Shown: positions 16,951-26,609, counted from the stretch's first letter. The stretch is DNA of 55,972 nt from Hominimerdicola alba (GCF_900109655.1 NZ_FOAT01000019.1:1-55972); one strand, 5' to 3'. Notes: generated by a model from the letters alone, not told the origin. Made by a program: numbers and translations.

Positions 16951-16979
16951 TTTACTTTTGTTACAAGATATGGTATAAT
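16951..16979 (+). promoter_or_regulatory. Promoter of the AAA+ ATPase operon
   Basis: TTTACT (16951-16956), 17 bp, TATAAT (16974-16979). The leader to the ATG at 17023 is about 38 nt. Confidence 0.65.
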
Positions 16980-17022
16980 ATACCTTAAAGAATCATTTTA
17001 AGCGTACAGGAGTGCGTAAACT

Positions 17023-18138
17023 ATGACACCATTCATGAGCAAGACCCAGGTGGAGATATCTCAGATCGAAAAAGCAGATCTGATAAGATACTACATCATT
17101 CCGGAAAACACACAGGCACTGTTAGTGATTTATAACGGAAATAAGTCTATCAATCTATGCGAATATGAAGACTTTTTCTCAATGCTTGCAAAAGCAGCAG
17201 ACCGTTTGTATCTCAAATATCCCGACAGCTGTTTCGATAAATATACCTCCGAGATAATAGAAAGCCGCAAAAGGCTTAGCTCACCCGGGCGATTCAGTTT
17301 TATTGCTGAATGCAGGAAGCATGGAGAAAAGGCATTACCTTTCGGCACAGGTATGTTTTCTGAAAACTTCATCGGATACTTTCTTTCAAAGATATACAGC
17401 GATGCAGAAGCTGAGTTCAAGCTTTCAAACATCAAAGGAAACAGAAACAGATATATGATATCCTGCACTGTCAATGGAAATGAAAAAGTTCTGCCATGCA
17501 GCTTTACTTCACAGGATAACCAATATGTATACACTCTTGCGAACCTTTTTGACTGCAATCACACGGCAAAAGTCACGGTGATGTATGCCCATGGAAAAAC
17601 AGAAGTAATTACCCAAAGTTTTACAGACAGAGAGATCAGGCATGAATATCTGTATGATATCGGGGATGATATTCTCCGATGCAGGATGGTCGAGGATGAA
17701 CAGGTGATATTCTACGATGAAAGTTCTCCCGATCTTGAAAAGGCTGATATGTCTGAGGAAGTTCGGCTGATATGCAGTATCGTCAGTGATAATGTACAAG
17801 GTGCTTTGCTACCATGGGGCGAAAAGGTCTTCATGTCGGATAAGGAAACTATTTATGACAATCGCAGTGAGCTGATAACTCAGATATGTGAGGAAGAACT
17901 CTGCGACGGAAGAAAAAGCGAGATCTCGGTAGTACATGAGGTGTTCAGACATAAAGACAAGCTGTTTGTACAATCAAAACTGAACTGCACTAGGCTGATA
18001 AAAAGTCTGGACAGTTCGCAGGAAGGTTATTATTACCGACAGATCAGCGGCGGAGTGATCAAAAATATCAATGACGATCTTTTGGGGATACCCGGCGCTA
18101 AAATAATTGACAGATACTTACATAAAGATAACGAATAG
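17023..18138 (+). CDS. Unknown protein, first gene of the AAA+ operon
   Basis: 371 residues, no signal peptide or membrane segment. CAGGAG lies 10 nt before the ATG. I do not recognise the family. It appears to be an alpha/beta protein: an N-terminal half of about 150 residues rich in charged and aromatic residues, then beta-rich sequence (VLPCSFTSQDNQYVYTLANL, TAKVTVMYAHGKTEVITQ) and an acidic C-terminal third. Ten bases separate its stop from the start of the AAA+ ATPase gene, which suggests it is a partner or substrate adaptor of the ATPase. Confidence 0.75.
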   Translation: MTPFMSKTQVEISQIEKADLIRYYIIPENTQALLVIYNGNKSINLCEYEDFFSMLAKAADRLYLKYPDSCFDKYTSEIIESRKRLSSPGRFSFIAECRKHGEKALPFGTGMFSENFIGYFLSKIYSDAEAEFKLSNIKGNRNRYMISCTVNGNEKVLPCSFTSQDNQYVYTLANLFDCNHTAKVTVMYAHGKTEVITQSFTDREIRHEYLYDIGDDILRCRMVEDEQVIFYDESSPDLEKADMSEEVRLICSIVSDNVQGALLPWGEKVFMSDKETIYDNRSELITQICEEELCDGRKSEISVVHEVFRHKDKLFVQSKLNCTRLIKSLDSSQEGYYYRQISGGVIKNINDDLLGIPGAKIIDRYLHKDNE

Positions 18139-18148
18139 AGGAACGGAT

Positions 18149-20305
18149 ATGGCAAAAAGCAGGATAGATGCAGTAATGCAGGCAGTAAAGGCGGCTTTAA
18201 AAAGGGACGATAAATATGTTCCGCTGAGTAAATACCTCGCTGAGATAAAGCGGGAACCCGAAAAAAATGTTTTCGGCTCAGAGGAAACACTGTATGAACT
18301 GGTGGACAGCATTATAGCTTCCCGCGGCGAAAAAAAGCCGATAGAAATGATGAACGAAGCGGAAGACATCTACCGCACTGTACTTCCCCTCGGAGAAGAA
18401 ACAAAGAACTACAGATTTGCAAATGCTGTATTTTTGAAAATATTTGAAAAGAACGGCATTTATCATTCGGGATTGTTCACTAAAGAGCTATACCTTTGTT
18501 TCAACGATAAGCAGATATATATCGAGACCATGTGCTCAATCGCAGATATACCGACAGCTGAAAAGAACATCTATTATATAAATACTTTCGGCTGCGAACT
18601 GAGACAGTACTACAGCGATGAGAAAAGTTTTGCCTCATCTCTAATAAGCGGCGTTATGAAATTATGCAGCGCTCATGACAAGGAAGCTGAATGTGAAAGA
18701 CTTATCGGCTATGCTCAAATGGCTTGCGGCATATATGATATCACCGAAGACAGGATAGCAAGATCTGAGATGATGCTAAAAAACAGTGAGGAGACCCTTG
18801 CGGGAGCAAGACATACTCTCGACCTTACGGAAGATCGTCTTGACAGCTTCAAAAATTTTGTGGAGCAGAACGAGAAGACCATCAAAGATCTTACACTGAG
18901 CGAGACTGAAAAGCTCACCAGAGAAGCAAAGAATGCGGAATTCAAACTTAGAGAAGCTTTCGATGCTTTTCTGAACGAAGAGCATGACAGCATAGTATTT
19001 GAAAAGGATAAACTGGTCAGAGAGGTCATAGATTCTGCGGACAGCAAGATAAGAGAGCTTAAAATGTTAGCCGCAGGCATCAAGGACAACACTGCCGCAG
19101 AGCTGTTCCGCATAAACACTGAGGCTAACAAGGCGATCGACAGAGCCTCATCGATGCTGAACAACGGCGAACTGAAAAATATTCTCACAGAGGTAAACAA
19201 GAGCAGTGATCTGGTAAACAGGATAATCCGCGTTGATGAGTTCAGCAAGAATTTCGATACCGAAAAGGCTGAAGCAGCCGCTGCAGCCGCAGTCGCACCT
19301 GTTCAGGTGACGGCAGGAGTACGTCCCACCATAGTTCAGATAAATGCGCAGAGATGCACAGAGCCTGCGGATATGACTCCGAATTTCTTCTTTGATGAAA
19401 CCTATCCTTTCAAAGACAGGTTTGAAAAGCTCATGGAGAAAAAGCAAAAGGATATCGCAACAAACAATGCTCTTTATCATGAGCATTTCGATGATATAAT
19501 CACCGCTGTTATCGAAGATTCCAACCCGTATATGATAGGACCCTCGGGCTGTGGAAAAACTTTTCTTGTTGGTCAGATAGCAAGACTGCTGGGCTTGGAA
19601 TATCTGGATATAGGCTACATAAACGAGGAATACGACCTGCTGGGATTCCAGACAGCTGACGGCGGATATAACTACCCTGCATTCTACAGAGCATACAAAT
19701 ACGGTGGTATAGTTTTCTGCGATGAGTTCGATAACGGCAATATCAGGGCAGCAGTAAAGCTCAACAGCTTTATGTCAAATTCAAAAGATGCCAGCTACTG
19801 TTTCCCAAACGGCGAGCGTGTAATGCGCCACCCGAATTTCCGTATCATAGCCGCAGGCAACACCGCAGGCGATGGAGCCGACAGGAACTACAGTACCCGT
19901 GAGAAGATAGAGGAATCTCTTATGCAGAGATTCACAGCGATATACGTTGATTACGATAACAGACTCGAAAAGGATATACTTCGTGATTATCCTCAGTGGT
20001 TTGAGTTCGCTGCGGCCTTCCGAAATGCCACTACTGCATGGAGCAAAGGAAATCAGACAGCAGCACCGGGTATATTCACCACCCGTGATGCTACCAGCAT
20101 AAAGAAGTACCTTGATCACCAGAGTTACGATGTTGAGGCTATCGTCAGATATGAATTCATTGAGACCAAGGACAACGAATATCTTGCATTCCTGCAGAGA
20201 GAGATGGCAAAATTCTACAACGGAAATGAAAGAGAAAGCATCGGGATATTCAACGTATTCAACAAGATAGTTTTCGATATACGAAACGGAGATACAAGAA
20301 GATGA
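18149..20305 (+). CDS. MoxR/dynein-related AAA+ ATPase with N-terminal coiled coil
   Basis: 718 residues from ATG 18149 (AGAGGA upstream; a longer start at 18107 would overlap the previous gene). Residues about 1-200 form a helical domain. About 205-365 is predicted coiled coil (long Glu/Lys/Ala heptads). An Ala-rich linker leads to an AAA_5-type module at about 430-650: Walker A GPSGCGKT (464-471), Walker B GIVFCDEFD (about 519-527), sensor-like RIIAAGNT and Arg-rich EESLMQRF. It resembles MoxR-type chaperone ATPases that remodel protein complexes together with a VWA-like partner. The next gene overlaps it by 4 bp (ATGA), so the two products are probably made in fixed ratio. Confidence 0.85.
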   Translation: MAKSRIDAVMQAVKAALKRDDKYVPLSKYLAEIKREPEKNVFGSEETLYELVDSIIASRGEKKPIEMMNEAEDIYRTVLPLGEETKNYRFANAVFLKIFEKNGIYHSGLFTKELYLCFNDKQIYIETMCSIADIPTAEKNIYYINTFGCELRQYYSDEKSFASSLISGVMKLCSAHDKEAECERLIGYAQMACGIYDITEDRIARSEMMLKNSEETLAGARHTLDLTEDRLDSFKNFVEQNEKTIKDLTLSETEKLTREAKNAEFKLREAFDAFLNEEHDSIVFEKDKLVREVIDSADSKIRELKMLAAGIKDNTAAELFRINTEANKAIDRASSMLNNGELKNILTEVNKSSDLVNRIIRVDEFSKNFDTEKAEAAAAAAVAPVQVTAGVRPTIVQINAQRCTEPADMTPNFFFDETYPFKDRFEKLMEKKQKDIATNNALYHEHFDDIITAVIEDSNPYMIGPSGCGKTFLVGQIARLLGLEYLDIGYINEEYDLLGFQTADGGYNYPAFYRAYKYGGIVFCDEFDNGNIRAAVKLNSFMSNSKDASYCFPNGERVMRHPNFRIIAAGNTAGDGADRNYSTREKIEESLMQRFTAIYVDYDNRLEKDILRDYPQWFEFAAAFRNATTAWSKGNQTAAPGIFTTRDATSIKKYLDHQSYDVEAIVRYEFIETKDNEYLAFLQREMAKFYNGNERESIGIFNVFNKIVFDIRNGDTRR

Positions 20306-21192
20306 CAGATTTTATGAACCTCAAAGTATACCAATACAAAAAAATGACAGTATACAATGCGGTATTCAACAGCCTGAGTGATATGCAGATGTACATACTC
20401 AGCGAACCTAAAGTAAACGACAATATATTTCTTAAACAGCACAGTATCATCAAACGTCCTGATTTTCCGGAGGATACCTTTGATAATGCAGTAGATTATC
20501 TTATTGGCGGATATACTGGTAATTATGACTTTACGCTGAAAATGCTGAAGGAATTTGAAAAGACTATGCCGATAAAAACTTACAGACGCAGGCAGGAAAA
20601 GGCAATGGCAGGCTCTCACCCCAATATTCCCGCGTATGTGGCAGGTACTCCGAAGACAATGTACAGGCTCACAAGAGCAAGAGAGAAAAAATTCGTTACT
20701 ATATGGTTCAATCTGGCATATTCAATTCACACTTTAGAGCAAGCAGTCACCAACCGCGGTGCGCTGACTCTCAGTCTGATAAAACTGCTTGAAGAATACG
20801 GCATAGGTGTTGACCTTAAAGTGTTCAGCTCATGCTACAGCAATGACGAGGTGTTCAACTCCGAGATAAGGCTGAAAAGCCCGTCGGAACCTATTAATAT
20901 GAAAAAATGCTTCTACCCCATGTGCTCGGTAATGTTTTTACGACGTGTCGTGCTGAGGGTGATGGAGTCCATGTCATTCCACGAAAAGAGCTGGTATCCC
21001 TATTATGGTCAGCCCCTTACGGAAGAACAGTTTCGTGCGATCTTCAAGATACCCGAAACTGATATAGTCATTTCATCACCAGTTCAGATGGGCATATTTG
21101 GCCAGGATATAAATTGTGACAGTTATAATTTTTTTAAAAAGATAGAACTTGATAAGTATATCAAGTTTTCCAAGGTGAACAAGTCATGCTGA
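20302..21192 (+). CDS. VWA-like (DUF7192-type) partner of the AAA+ ATPase
   Basis: 296 residues; the start overlaps the ATPase stop in ATGA. The centre (FVTIWFNLAYSIHTLEQAVT, NRGALTLSLIKLLEEYGIGV, DLKVFSS) has the layout of a degenerate von Willebrand factor A fold, as in DUF7192-type proteins encoded beside AAA_5 ATPases. The expected MIDAS D-x-S-x-S is replaced by N-x-A-x-S, so metal binding may be lost. A basic N-terminal region (TYRRRQEKAMAG) precedes it. The protein is soluble. Assignment rests on pattern and context. Confidence 0.6.
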   Translation: MTDFMNLKVYQYKKMTVYNAVFNSLSDMQMYILSEPKVNDNIFLKQHSIIKRPDFPEDTFDNAVDYLIGGYTGNYDFTLKMLKEFEKTMPIKTYRRRQEKAMAGSHPNIPAYVAGTPKTMYRLTRAREKKFVTIWFNLAYSIHTLEQAVTNRGALTLSLIKLLEEYGIGVDLKVFSSCYSNDEVFNSEIRLKSPSEPINMKKCFYPMCSVMFLRRVVLRVMESMSFHEKSWYPYYGQPLTEEQFRAIFKIPETDIVISSPVQMGIFGQDINCDSYNFFKKIELDKYIKFSKVNKSC

Positions 21193-21890
21193 ATTTTAAC
21201 CAAACTTATACCCCCGATATGATGACATTTGAGCTTCTGCCTTCTTATGCCTTAGATGTTCAGCAGCGGATAGCAGATACATCAGAAATGATATTCAAAC
21301 TTCAGCAGGATCGTATGCCTGATAAGGCGATAAACATACTTACTCTCGCCTCACAGCAGCTGCAAATAAACGGTCTCGCAAGATACAAGGGAACTGTGGG
21401 GGCTATAGGTTACGCAAGGCTCATTGACCAAGCTGAGAAAGCAGACAAAGGGGCTCAGAGAATATCTGAAAGCTTTCAGGAAATATATATCGGATTATGC
21501 AAAGAAAATATCCTGCTGGATACCATGAAAAAAGTGCTTGAGGGCTGTATAAATGAGATACATTCAGCATCTGAGGCACTGAACGAAAATATGAAGAACA
21601 TATCAGATAACGTCGATGGAAAATACTATCACATACTTGCTGATAAAAGGATTCACGACCTTGTTCTATCGGCAAATATAGCATCCCAGTGTATTATGAT
21701 GATATCTGATATGTACACCCGCAACAGCGAAATGTCACAGCGGATAGAGTCACTCAAAGTGAATACTCTGGTTTTGTGGAGAGCAGGTATCGCCGCACTA
21801 AGAAATGCTCCAGACAAAGATAAGATGGATAAGGTCTGTGGTATAGAAGACGTGATCTCCGCAGCTATTGCTAATATCATAAAACGATAA
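21186..21890 (+). CDS. Helical protein, last gene of the AAA+ operon
   Basis: 234 residues, almost wholly helical in composition, with no membrane segment or signal. Its ATG overlaps the VWA-like gene by 7 bp, so translation is likely coupled. Its helix pattern (QQRIADTSEMIFKLQQDRMP, QRIESLKVNTLVLWRAGIAA) faintly recalls the C-terminal half of TelA-type toxic-anion-resistance proteins, but I would not assign it. It is probably a structural partner in the ATPase complex. Confidence 0.7.
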   Translation: MLNFNQTYTPDMMTFELLPSYALDVQQRIADTSEMIFKLQQDRMPDKAINILTLASQQLQINGLARYKGTVGAIGYARLIDQAEKADKGAQRISESFQEIYIGLCKENILLDTMKKVLEGCINEIHSASEALNENMKNISDNVDGKYYHILADKRIHDLVLSANIASQCIMMISDMYTRNSEMSQRIESLKVNTLVLWRAGIAALRNAPDKDKMDKVCGIEDVISAAIANIIKR

Positions 21891-22018
21891 TTTGGCAACA
21901 CCCGAAACCAATTCGGCAATAAAACTAAAATCCTATATAATAATTGTGCGAATTATCTATAAATACATTATGCAATAAAATTCTGTTGATACCCTGTGAC
22001 GATATTTATTTATAATCG

Positions 22019-22047
22019 TTGACTATGATTTTTATGTGTGGTATAAT
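22019..22047 (+). promoter_or_regulatory. Promoter of the WG-repeat lipoprotein gene
   Basis: TTGACT (22019-22024), 17 bp, TATAAT (22042-22047). It shows the lipoprotein gene is transcribed separately from the AAA+ operon. Confidence 0.75.
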
Positions 22048-22115
22048 TTTTATATGTAAACTGGCTGTATAGTAGTTCAGCCTGAAATATTAACCTGAAA
22101 CAGGAGGAAAACAAA

Positions 22116-23639
22116 ATGAATAAAAACAGTAAAAAGCTGGCAATACTGCTTGCAGCACTTATGGCTGTAAGTATGACAGCTTGCAGCAGCAACGACGACG
22201 ATAGTAAGACCGAGACAGAGGCAACAACTACCACAGCTGCAACAACAGCTGCGGATGAGACCACTACTGATGAAGAGCCTGCAGAGGAAACTCCCGAAGA
22301 GAAAGACTCCGAGATCACTGCACAGGAGGATATCCAGTTCGACCCTGCTGATTTCAAAAAGGATGAACTGAAAACAGCTCAGATCAAAGAAGTTGCAAAA
22401 TTCTCCAGCAAGGATATCGATTTCTGGGGTGATACAGACAGCTTGATCTATTCCAAAGTAGATGATAAGACTATAGCTTGCTGTAACTATAAGGGTGAAA
22501 AGCTCGTTGACGGCAAGGCTTTTAATGTAGAGAAGCTCAAATATACAGATCTCTACACATACTCAATAGAAAAGGACGGTATGATCTACTCCGGCCTTAT
22601 GGATGCCAAAGGCAATATAGTACAGGCTGCTGATAACGGCGTTGGTATATACAAGGAGCTAAACGACCATTTCCTCATTGCATTTTTCCCTGAGGCAGAG
22701 ACCGATAACGAAGACGAAGCAATATACTACGTTACCGCAAACCAGTACTCCATTAAGGTAAAAGATGAAGATGTTCTTTACAAGGGCAAGGTAAAGGTAT
22801 ACGATATCGAAAGCAAAAAGTACCTTGAGAACACTACTGTCACTACATCTCCAAACTACAGTGCATATGGTGATCTCGTAAGCTTCTATGACGACGATAA
22901 GAACAGAGTATGGGTAAACTCTGAGGATAAGGTACTTGAACTTGGATACGATTATAATACTGTAGGCAGCAATATGCTCGTAGCTCAAACAGAAGATGGC
23001 AGAATTGTATATGACCATGAGCTCAACCCTCTGTTCAGTACAAAGTATACGATCTCCGAAATGTCTTCCACTGAGGATTTCTTCATGCTGTACGATGGTG
23101 ATACCAAAAAGGCTGGTATCATGTACAAGAATGGTGCCATAGTCCTCGAACCTAAATATGGCAATATTACATATGCTGGCAACGGCTTCTTCACTTATAC
23201 AAACGGTGAATACGGAGACAAGGTCGGTCTGCTTGCTCTCGACGGCACAGAGATAACCAAGGAAGACTATAAGTCCATCAGAGGTTTTGATGTACCCGGT
23301 TATTTCAACGCTGCAAAGGATAATGGCAAGACTGATATCATTGACGAAACAGGTAAGGTGATCGTAGCTGATGATGACTACGGTTTCTCTGAATCCTCAA
23401 GCTATGTTAAGGTCAGCGATACTTATGATTATATGGTATGGGAAAAGAATGAACCTGCTCTTAAGCTTGCTTCCGGCACATACATCGGTAAGAATATGGT
23501 ATTCTCCTATAAGGATAAAGCTATATTCGACCAGGTAACAGGCAAGAAGCTGGTTGAAGATGTAGATAAAGCGCATATGGCATACGGTTATCTCATCGTT
23601 ACAAAGGGCGACAATTCAACTACTTATTCGGTAGAATAA
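22116..23639 (+). CDS. Lipoprotein with WG-type beta-propeller-like repeats
   Basis: 507 residues. Signal peptide and lipobox VSMTAC put the lipidated Cys at 23. A Thr/Glu/Asp-rich linker follows (about 25-75). The remaining 430 residues carry degenerate WG/KWG-like repeats (YSGLMDAKGNIVQ, KAGIMYKNGAIVLEPKYGNI, VGLLALDGTEITKEDYKSI), a pattern found in extracellular beta-sheet repeat proteins that probably mediate binding. AGGAGG precedes the ATG by 9 nt. It is monocistronic with a strong terminator. Its ligand is unknown. Confidence 0.8.
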   Translation: MNKNSKKLAILLAALMAVSMTACSSNDDDSKTETEATTTTAATTAADETTTDEEPAEETPEEKDSEITAQEDIQFDPADFKKDELKTAQIKEVAKFSSKDIDFWGDTDSLIYSKVDDKTIACCNYKGEKLVDGKAFNVEKLKYTDLYTYSIEKDGMIYSGLMDAKGNIVQAADNGVGIYKELNDHFLIAFFPEAETDNEDEAIYYVTANQYSIKVKDEDVLYKGKVKVYDIESKKYLENTTVTTSPNYSAYGDLVSFYDDDKNRVWVNSEDKVLELGYDYNTVGSNMLVAQTEDGRIVYDHELNPLFSTKYTISEMSSTEDFFMLYDGDTKKAGIMYKNGAIVLEPKYGNITYAGNGFFTYTNGEYGDKVGLLALDGTEITKEDYKSIRGFDVPGYFNAAKDNGKTDIIDETGKVIVADDDYGFSESSSYVKVSDTYDYMVWEKNEPALKLASGTYIGKNMVFSYKDKAIFDQVTGKKLVEDVDKAHMAYGYLIVTKGDNSTTYSVE

Positions 23640-23652
23640 TACTGATAAAGCA

Positions 23653-23688
23653 AAAGACCTGAAACCAACTGGTTTCAGGTCTTTTTTT
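23653..23688 (+). terminator. Terminator of the WG-repeat lipoprotein gene
   Basis: 14-bp perfect stem AAAGACCTGAAACC / GGTTTCAGGTCTTT with an AACT loop and a T-run. Confidence 0.9.
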
Positions 23689-23724
23689 GTAATTGAATCC
23701 GCCATTTACGCAGGAGGACAGATA

Positions 23725-23761
23725 CAAAAAAGAAGAAAGAATAACCAAGTTATTCTTTCTT
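23725..23761 (-). terminator. Terminator of the GH10 xylanase gene
   Basis: On the minus strand, stem AAGAAAGAATAA / TTATTCTTTCTT followed by CTTTTTT (read as A's on the plus strand, 23725-23732). It lies 33 nt past the GH10 stop. Confidence 0.75.
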
Positions 23762-23793
23762 CTAATTATTAGTCAGATAACCGAATCAGCTTA

Positions 23794-26277
23794 TCAGATA
23801 ACAGTTACGATAACTGCGTTCTTGATTGCGTTATTTACGTCCCATGTACCGTTGACCTTTGCAGCGATAGCTACCTTGTAGCTCATGCCGGGTGTCAGGT
23901 TCTTAGGAGTTACGAAAGAAGTAGTGGAACCGGAAATAGACTGAGTCTGGATCCTCCACTTGCCTGCCAGATATACTGCGATACCGTAGTTCTGAGCATT
24001 CTGAACAGGGCTCCATGTGAACTGGATCTGATGATACTGAGCGCTGTAGTTCACTCTGATATTTGTAGGATAAGTATTGCCGGAAGGCTGATAAGGATCG
24101 GGATCATTGTTAGTCTTCTCGGGGCCCTTGATACCTGTACCTGCTACCGCACCGATAACTTCGTCAACATAGAATGAAGTTGTAGAGCTGTCAGTCTCAA
24201 CGTAGATCTGCATATTGGAAGCATCAGAGGGAATCTTGAAGTTTGTGTTTGCAAGCTGTGTCCACTCGCCCTTCTTTACAGTTTCAGTAGCGATCTTTGT
24301 GTAATTTGTGGTGCCGCTGGCATCATCATACTGCATTGTGAAATGGAACTTATCGGTTGCATCGCCTTCAGTATACTTTACTATCGCACTGAAGCTATAT
24401 TCATTGCCGGGCTGGAATGCGCGAGGACTAAGTGTGTAAGTAGCACCGTTCCATGCGCTCTCTCTGCCTGATACATACAGTGAGCTGTTGCCAACGAATG
24501 CAGTAGTATTGCTGGAAGCTACCTTTGCAGAACCTCTTCCGGAGAAGTCATCGGTAGAACCTTCAAATCCGCAGTTGAAGTACCAGCCGTACTGATTAGG
24601 CTCAATAGGCTTAACTTCAGCGCCGCCGTTGAACTTGGAACCATCGCCCCACTGGCTGTCGGGAATGATAGAAGTGATGTAGTTGTAAGCAGTCTTGGGC
24701 TGGTTGTTTCCATCGTAAAGCAGAGGCAGGTTTCCTGTTTTGCCTACCCAAGAGTTATTATCGTTAGGACCCCATACCTGAACAAGTGTAACCTTACCCT
24801 TGTACTTGCCGCTCTTGTTTACGTCAACACAGTGCTGGAAAATAGCCTTGTACTTTTCTGCCTGCTGCTGATCGGTATACTTATAACCGTCACGGGAGAT
24901 ATCAAGCTCAGTTACCTGAACATCGATACCGAGGCTGAGGTAGTCATCCATTGCAGCAAGGTATTCCTGAGTTGAACCCCAAGAATTATATGCGCTACAG
25001 TCAATATGCGACTGCATACCCATGCCATCCAGCAGGCCCTTGTTGTGCAGAGGAACAAGTATAGTGTTCTTTATGCAGTTTTTCTTATCACGAGCGAACT
25101 CATTGTAATCGTTGTAGTAAAGCTTACAGCCCTTAGGTGCATACTTTCTTGCATAAGTGAATGCCTTTTCAACGAATGAGTTGTTTCCGTAAACTCTTAC
25201 CCATGCAGAAGAACCGTTCTGTCCGTTAGTTCCGTTGGTAGGACGCAGACCGCCGTTATTAGCTGTTCCGTCATAGATTACCTCGTTACATACGTCATAA
25301 GCGTAAAGGTTTACAGAAGGATACTGTGTAGCGTATGCATTGAACATATTCTTGATGTAGCTTTCCATACGCTGATCCATAGTGTAGGAATTTACATAGC
25401 CGTTGTTGTTATTGAATCCCTGCTTGAAGAACCACTCGGGAGTCTGGCTGTGCCATACCAGTGTATGACCACGGAAAGCGATATTGTTCTTTGCGCAGAA
25501 GTCAAGTATAGCAGCGCAGCGGTTGAGAGTTACTTTAACATTGGTATCGGTAGAACCGCTCTGAACGATAGTAGCATCAGGCTTAGTCTCGTTCTCGCAC
25601 TCAATAGCATTGTGATCTTTGAGCATTATGCCCTTGATAGCGGAATTATTAACTGTACTTCCGTTCAGGATATTACCTACACGGAAATAGTCAGCAAACT
25701 CATCCTTCAGACCCTTGCCGTAAGGAGCTGCAGCAGCTATAGCAGCGGACTTGTCAGCAGTTACCTTGACATCATCAAAGATGAAATCATCAGTATTATC
25801 GTTAGTAAGAGTCAGTTCATACTCGTAGGTGTTTTCAGGTGCTTTGTAATCACCTGTAAGTTCAGCCCACTTGCCTCCCTTGACTTTCTTTTCGTCAAGA
25901 GTTACAACAGTCACTTCATCTGTCTCTTCATCAATGTACTTCAGAGTGAGTTTGAAAGTGGTATCCTTTTCACTGAGTACCTGCATCGAATAATCGTAAT
26001 CAACACCGCCGAAGAGGTAAAGACCCTTTGACGAAGCAGCGCCGTCCTCGGTTGATGTACGACCTGTGACCTTCATACCTCTCGAAGAATCAAAACCGCC
26101 GTTATCAACAGCAGTAAGTTCTATTGAGGTATCTGTACCGTGCCAACCATCATAGTTGATCTCGAAACTGTCGTAAACGATCTCCTGCGCATAAACAGGG
26201 GCAGTTAACTGCGGCATAGCTGTTGTCAGACAGCTGAGAGCCATCAGCGATGCCAGAATTTTCTTATGCTTCTTCAT
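23794..26277 (-). CDS. GH10 endo-1,4-beta-xylanase, CBM22-GH10-CBM22-CBM37
   Basis: 827 residues from ATG 26277; an in-frame ATG 12 nt upstream overlaps the AAGGAG site and is not used. Signal peptide about 1-30. N-terminal CBM22-like module about 32-175. GH10 domain about 185-545, with acid/base Glu332 in YDVCNEVIYDG and nucleophile Glu457 in VQVTELDIS, plus FRGHTLVWHSQTPEW. A second CBM22-like module follows at about 565-725, then CBM37 at about 740-827. It should hydrolyse internal xylan bonds outside the cell. It diverges from an AraC-type regulator gene, and a perfect palindrome lies at its transcription start (26337-26359). No dockerin is present. Confidence 0.95.
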   Translation of the reverse strand: MKKHKKILASLMALSCLTTAMPQLTAPVYAQEIVYDSFEINYDGWHGTDTSIELTAVDNGGFDSSRGMKVTGRTSTEDGAASSKGLYLFGGVDYDYSMQVLSEKDTTFKLTLKYIDEETDEVTVVTLDEKKVKGGKWAELTGDYKAPENTYEYELTLTNDNTDDFIFDDVKVTADKSAAIAAAAPYGKGLKDEFADYFRVGNILNGSTVNNSAIKGIMLKDHNAIECENETKPDATIVQSGSTDTNVKVTLNRCAAILDFCAKNNIAFRGHTLVWHSQTPEWFFKQGFNNNNGYVNSYTMDQRMESYIKNMFNAYATQYPSVNLYAYDVCNEVIYDGTANNGGLRPTNGTNGQNGSSAWVRVYGNNSFVEKAFTYARKYAPKGCKLYYNDYNEFARDKKNCIKNTILVPLHNKGLLDGMGMQSHIDCSAYNSWGSTQEYLAAMDDYLSLGIDVQVTELDISRDGYKYTDQQQAEKYKAIFQHCVDVNKSGKYKGKVTLVQVWGPNDNNSWVGKTGNLPLLYDGNNQPKTAYNYITSIIPDSQWGDGSKFNGGAEVKPIEPNQYGWYFNCGFEGSTDDFSGRGSAKVASSNTTAFVGNSSLYVSGRESAWNGATYTLSPRAFQPGNEYSFSAIVKYTEGDATDKFHFTMQYDDASGTTNYTKIATETVKKGEWTQLANTNFKIPSDASNMQIYVETDSSTTSFYVDEVIGAVAGTGIKGPEKTNNDPDPYQPSGNTYPTNIRVNYSAQYHQIQFTWSPVQNAQNYGIAVYLAGKWRIQTQSISGSTTSFVTPKNLTPGMSYKVAIAAKVNGTWDVNNAIKNAVIVTVI

Positions 26278-26336
26278 AAAAAAGACCATCTCCTTAAAAA
26301 TAAAATCGTTGAATAACGTGTGAAAATTTAAATATC

Positions 26337-26359
26337 AAAAATAACATATTGTTATTTTT
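26337..26359 (-). promoter_or_regulatory. Palindrome at the GH10 transcription start (candidate operator)
   Basis: Perfect 10-bp arms AAAAATAACA / TGTTATTTTT with a 3-nt centre. It begins about 10 bp downstream of the GH10 -10 box, so it straddles or closely follows the start site. Position and symmetry suit a regulator-binding site. A 5' UTR hairpin is the alternative. Confidence 0.55.
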
Positions 26360-26368
26360 TCTAACTAT

Positions 26369-26397
26369 ATTGTACAACAATCGAGGTGAACTTTCAA
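26369..26397 (-). promoter_or_regulatory. Promoter of the GH10 gene
   Basis: Minus strand: TTGAAA (26392-26397), 17 bp, TACAAT (26369-26374). The 5' leader is about 85 nt. Confidence 0.65.
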
Positions 26398-26439
26398 CCT
26401 ACTATTTGCAGATTGAGTGAAAAAAATGCAGATTTGCTC

Positions 26440-26467
26440 TTGATTTTTGTGATTAATGTGCTATAAT
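26440..26467 (+). promoter_or_regulatory. Promoter of the AraC-type regulator gene
   Basis: TTGATT (26440-26445), 16 bp, TATAAT (26462-26467). It completes the divergent arrangement with the GH10 promoter. The gap 26278-26609 holds nothing beyond these sites and the palindrome. Confidence 0.6.
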
Positions 26468-26609
26468 AATAATTAGTAATCAATTATAAGCTGACAGAAT
26501 GAATGAAATAACAGGAGTATATTTTAATATAAGCTATCATGTGTGCATTTATCTGCTCACAGGGTGTAAGATGTGATACCATATGTAAATGGTAAGAAGG
26601 GGTATGAAT

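Noticed and set aside
20302-21192. Tellurite-resistance (Ter/TelA) assignment for the AAA+ operon partners
   Set aside because: Only a vague helical resemblance in the last gene. No TerD or TerC signature is present.
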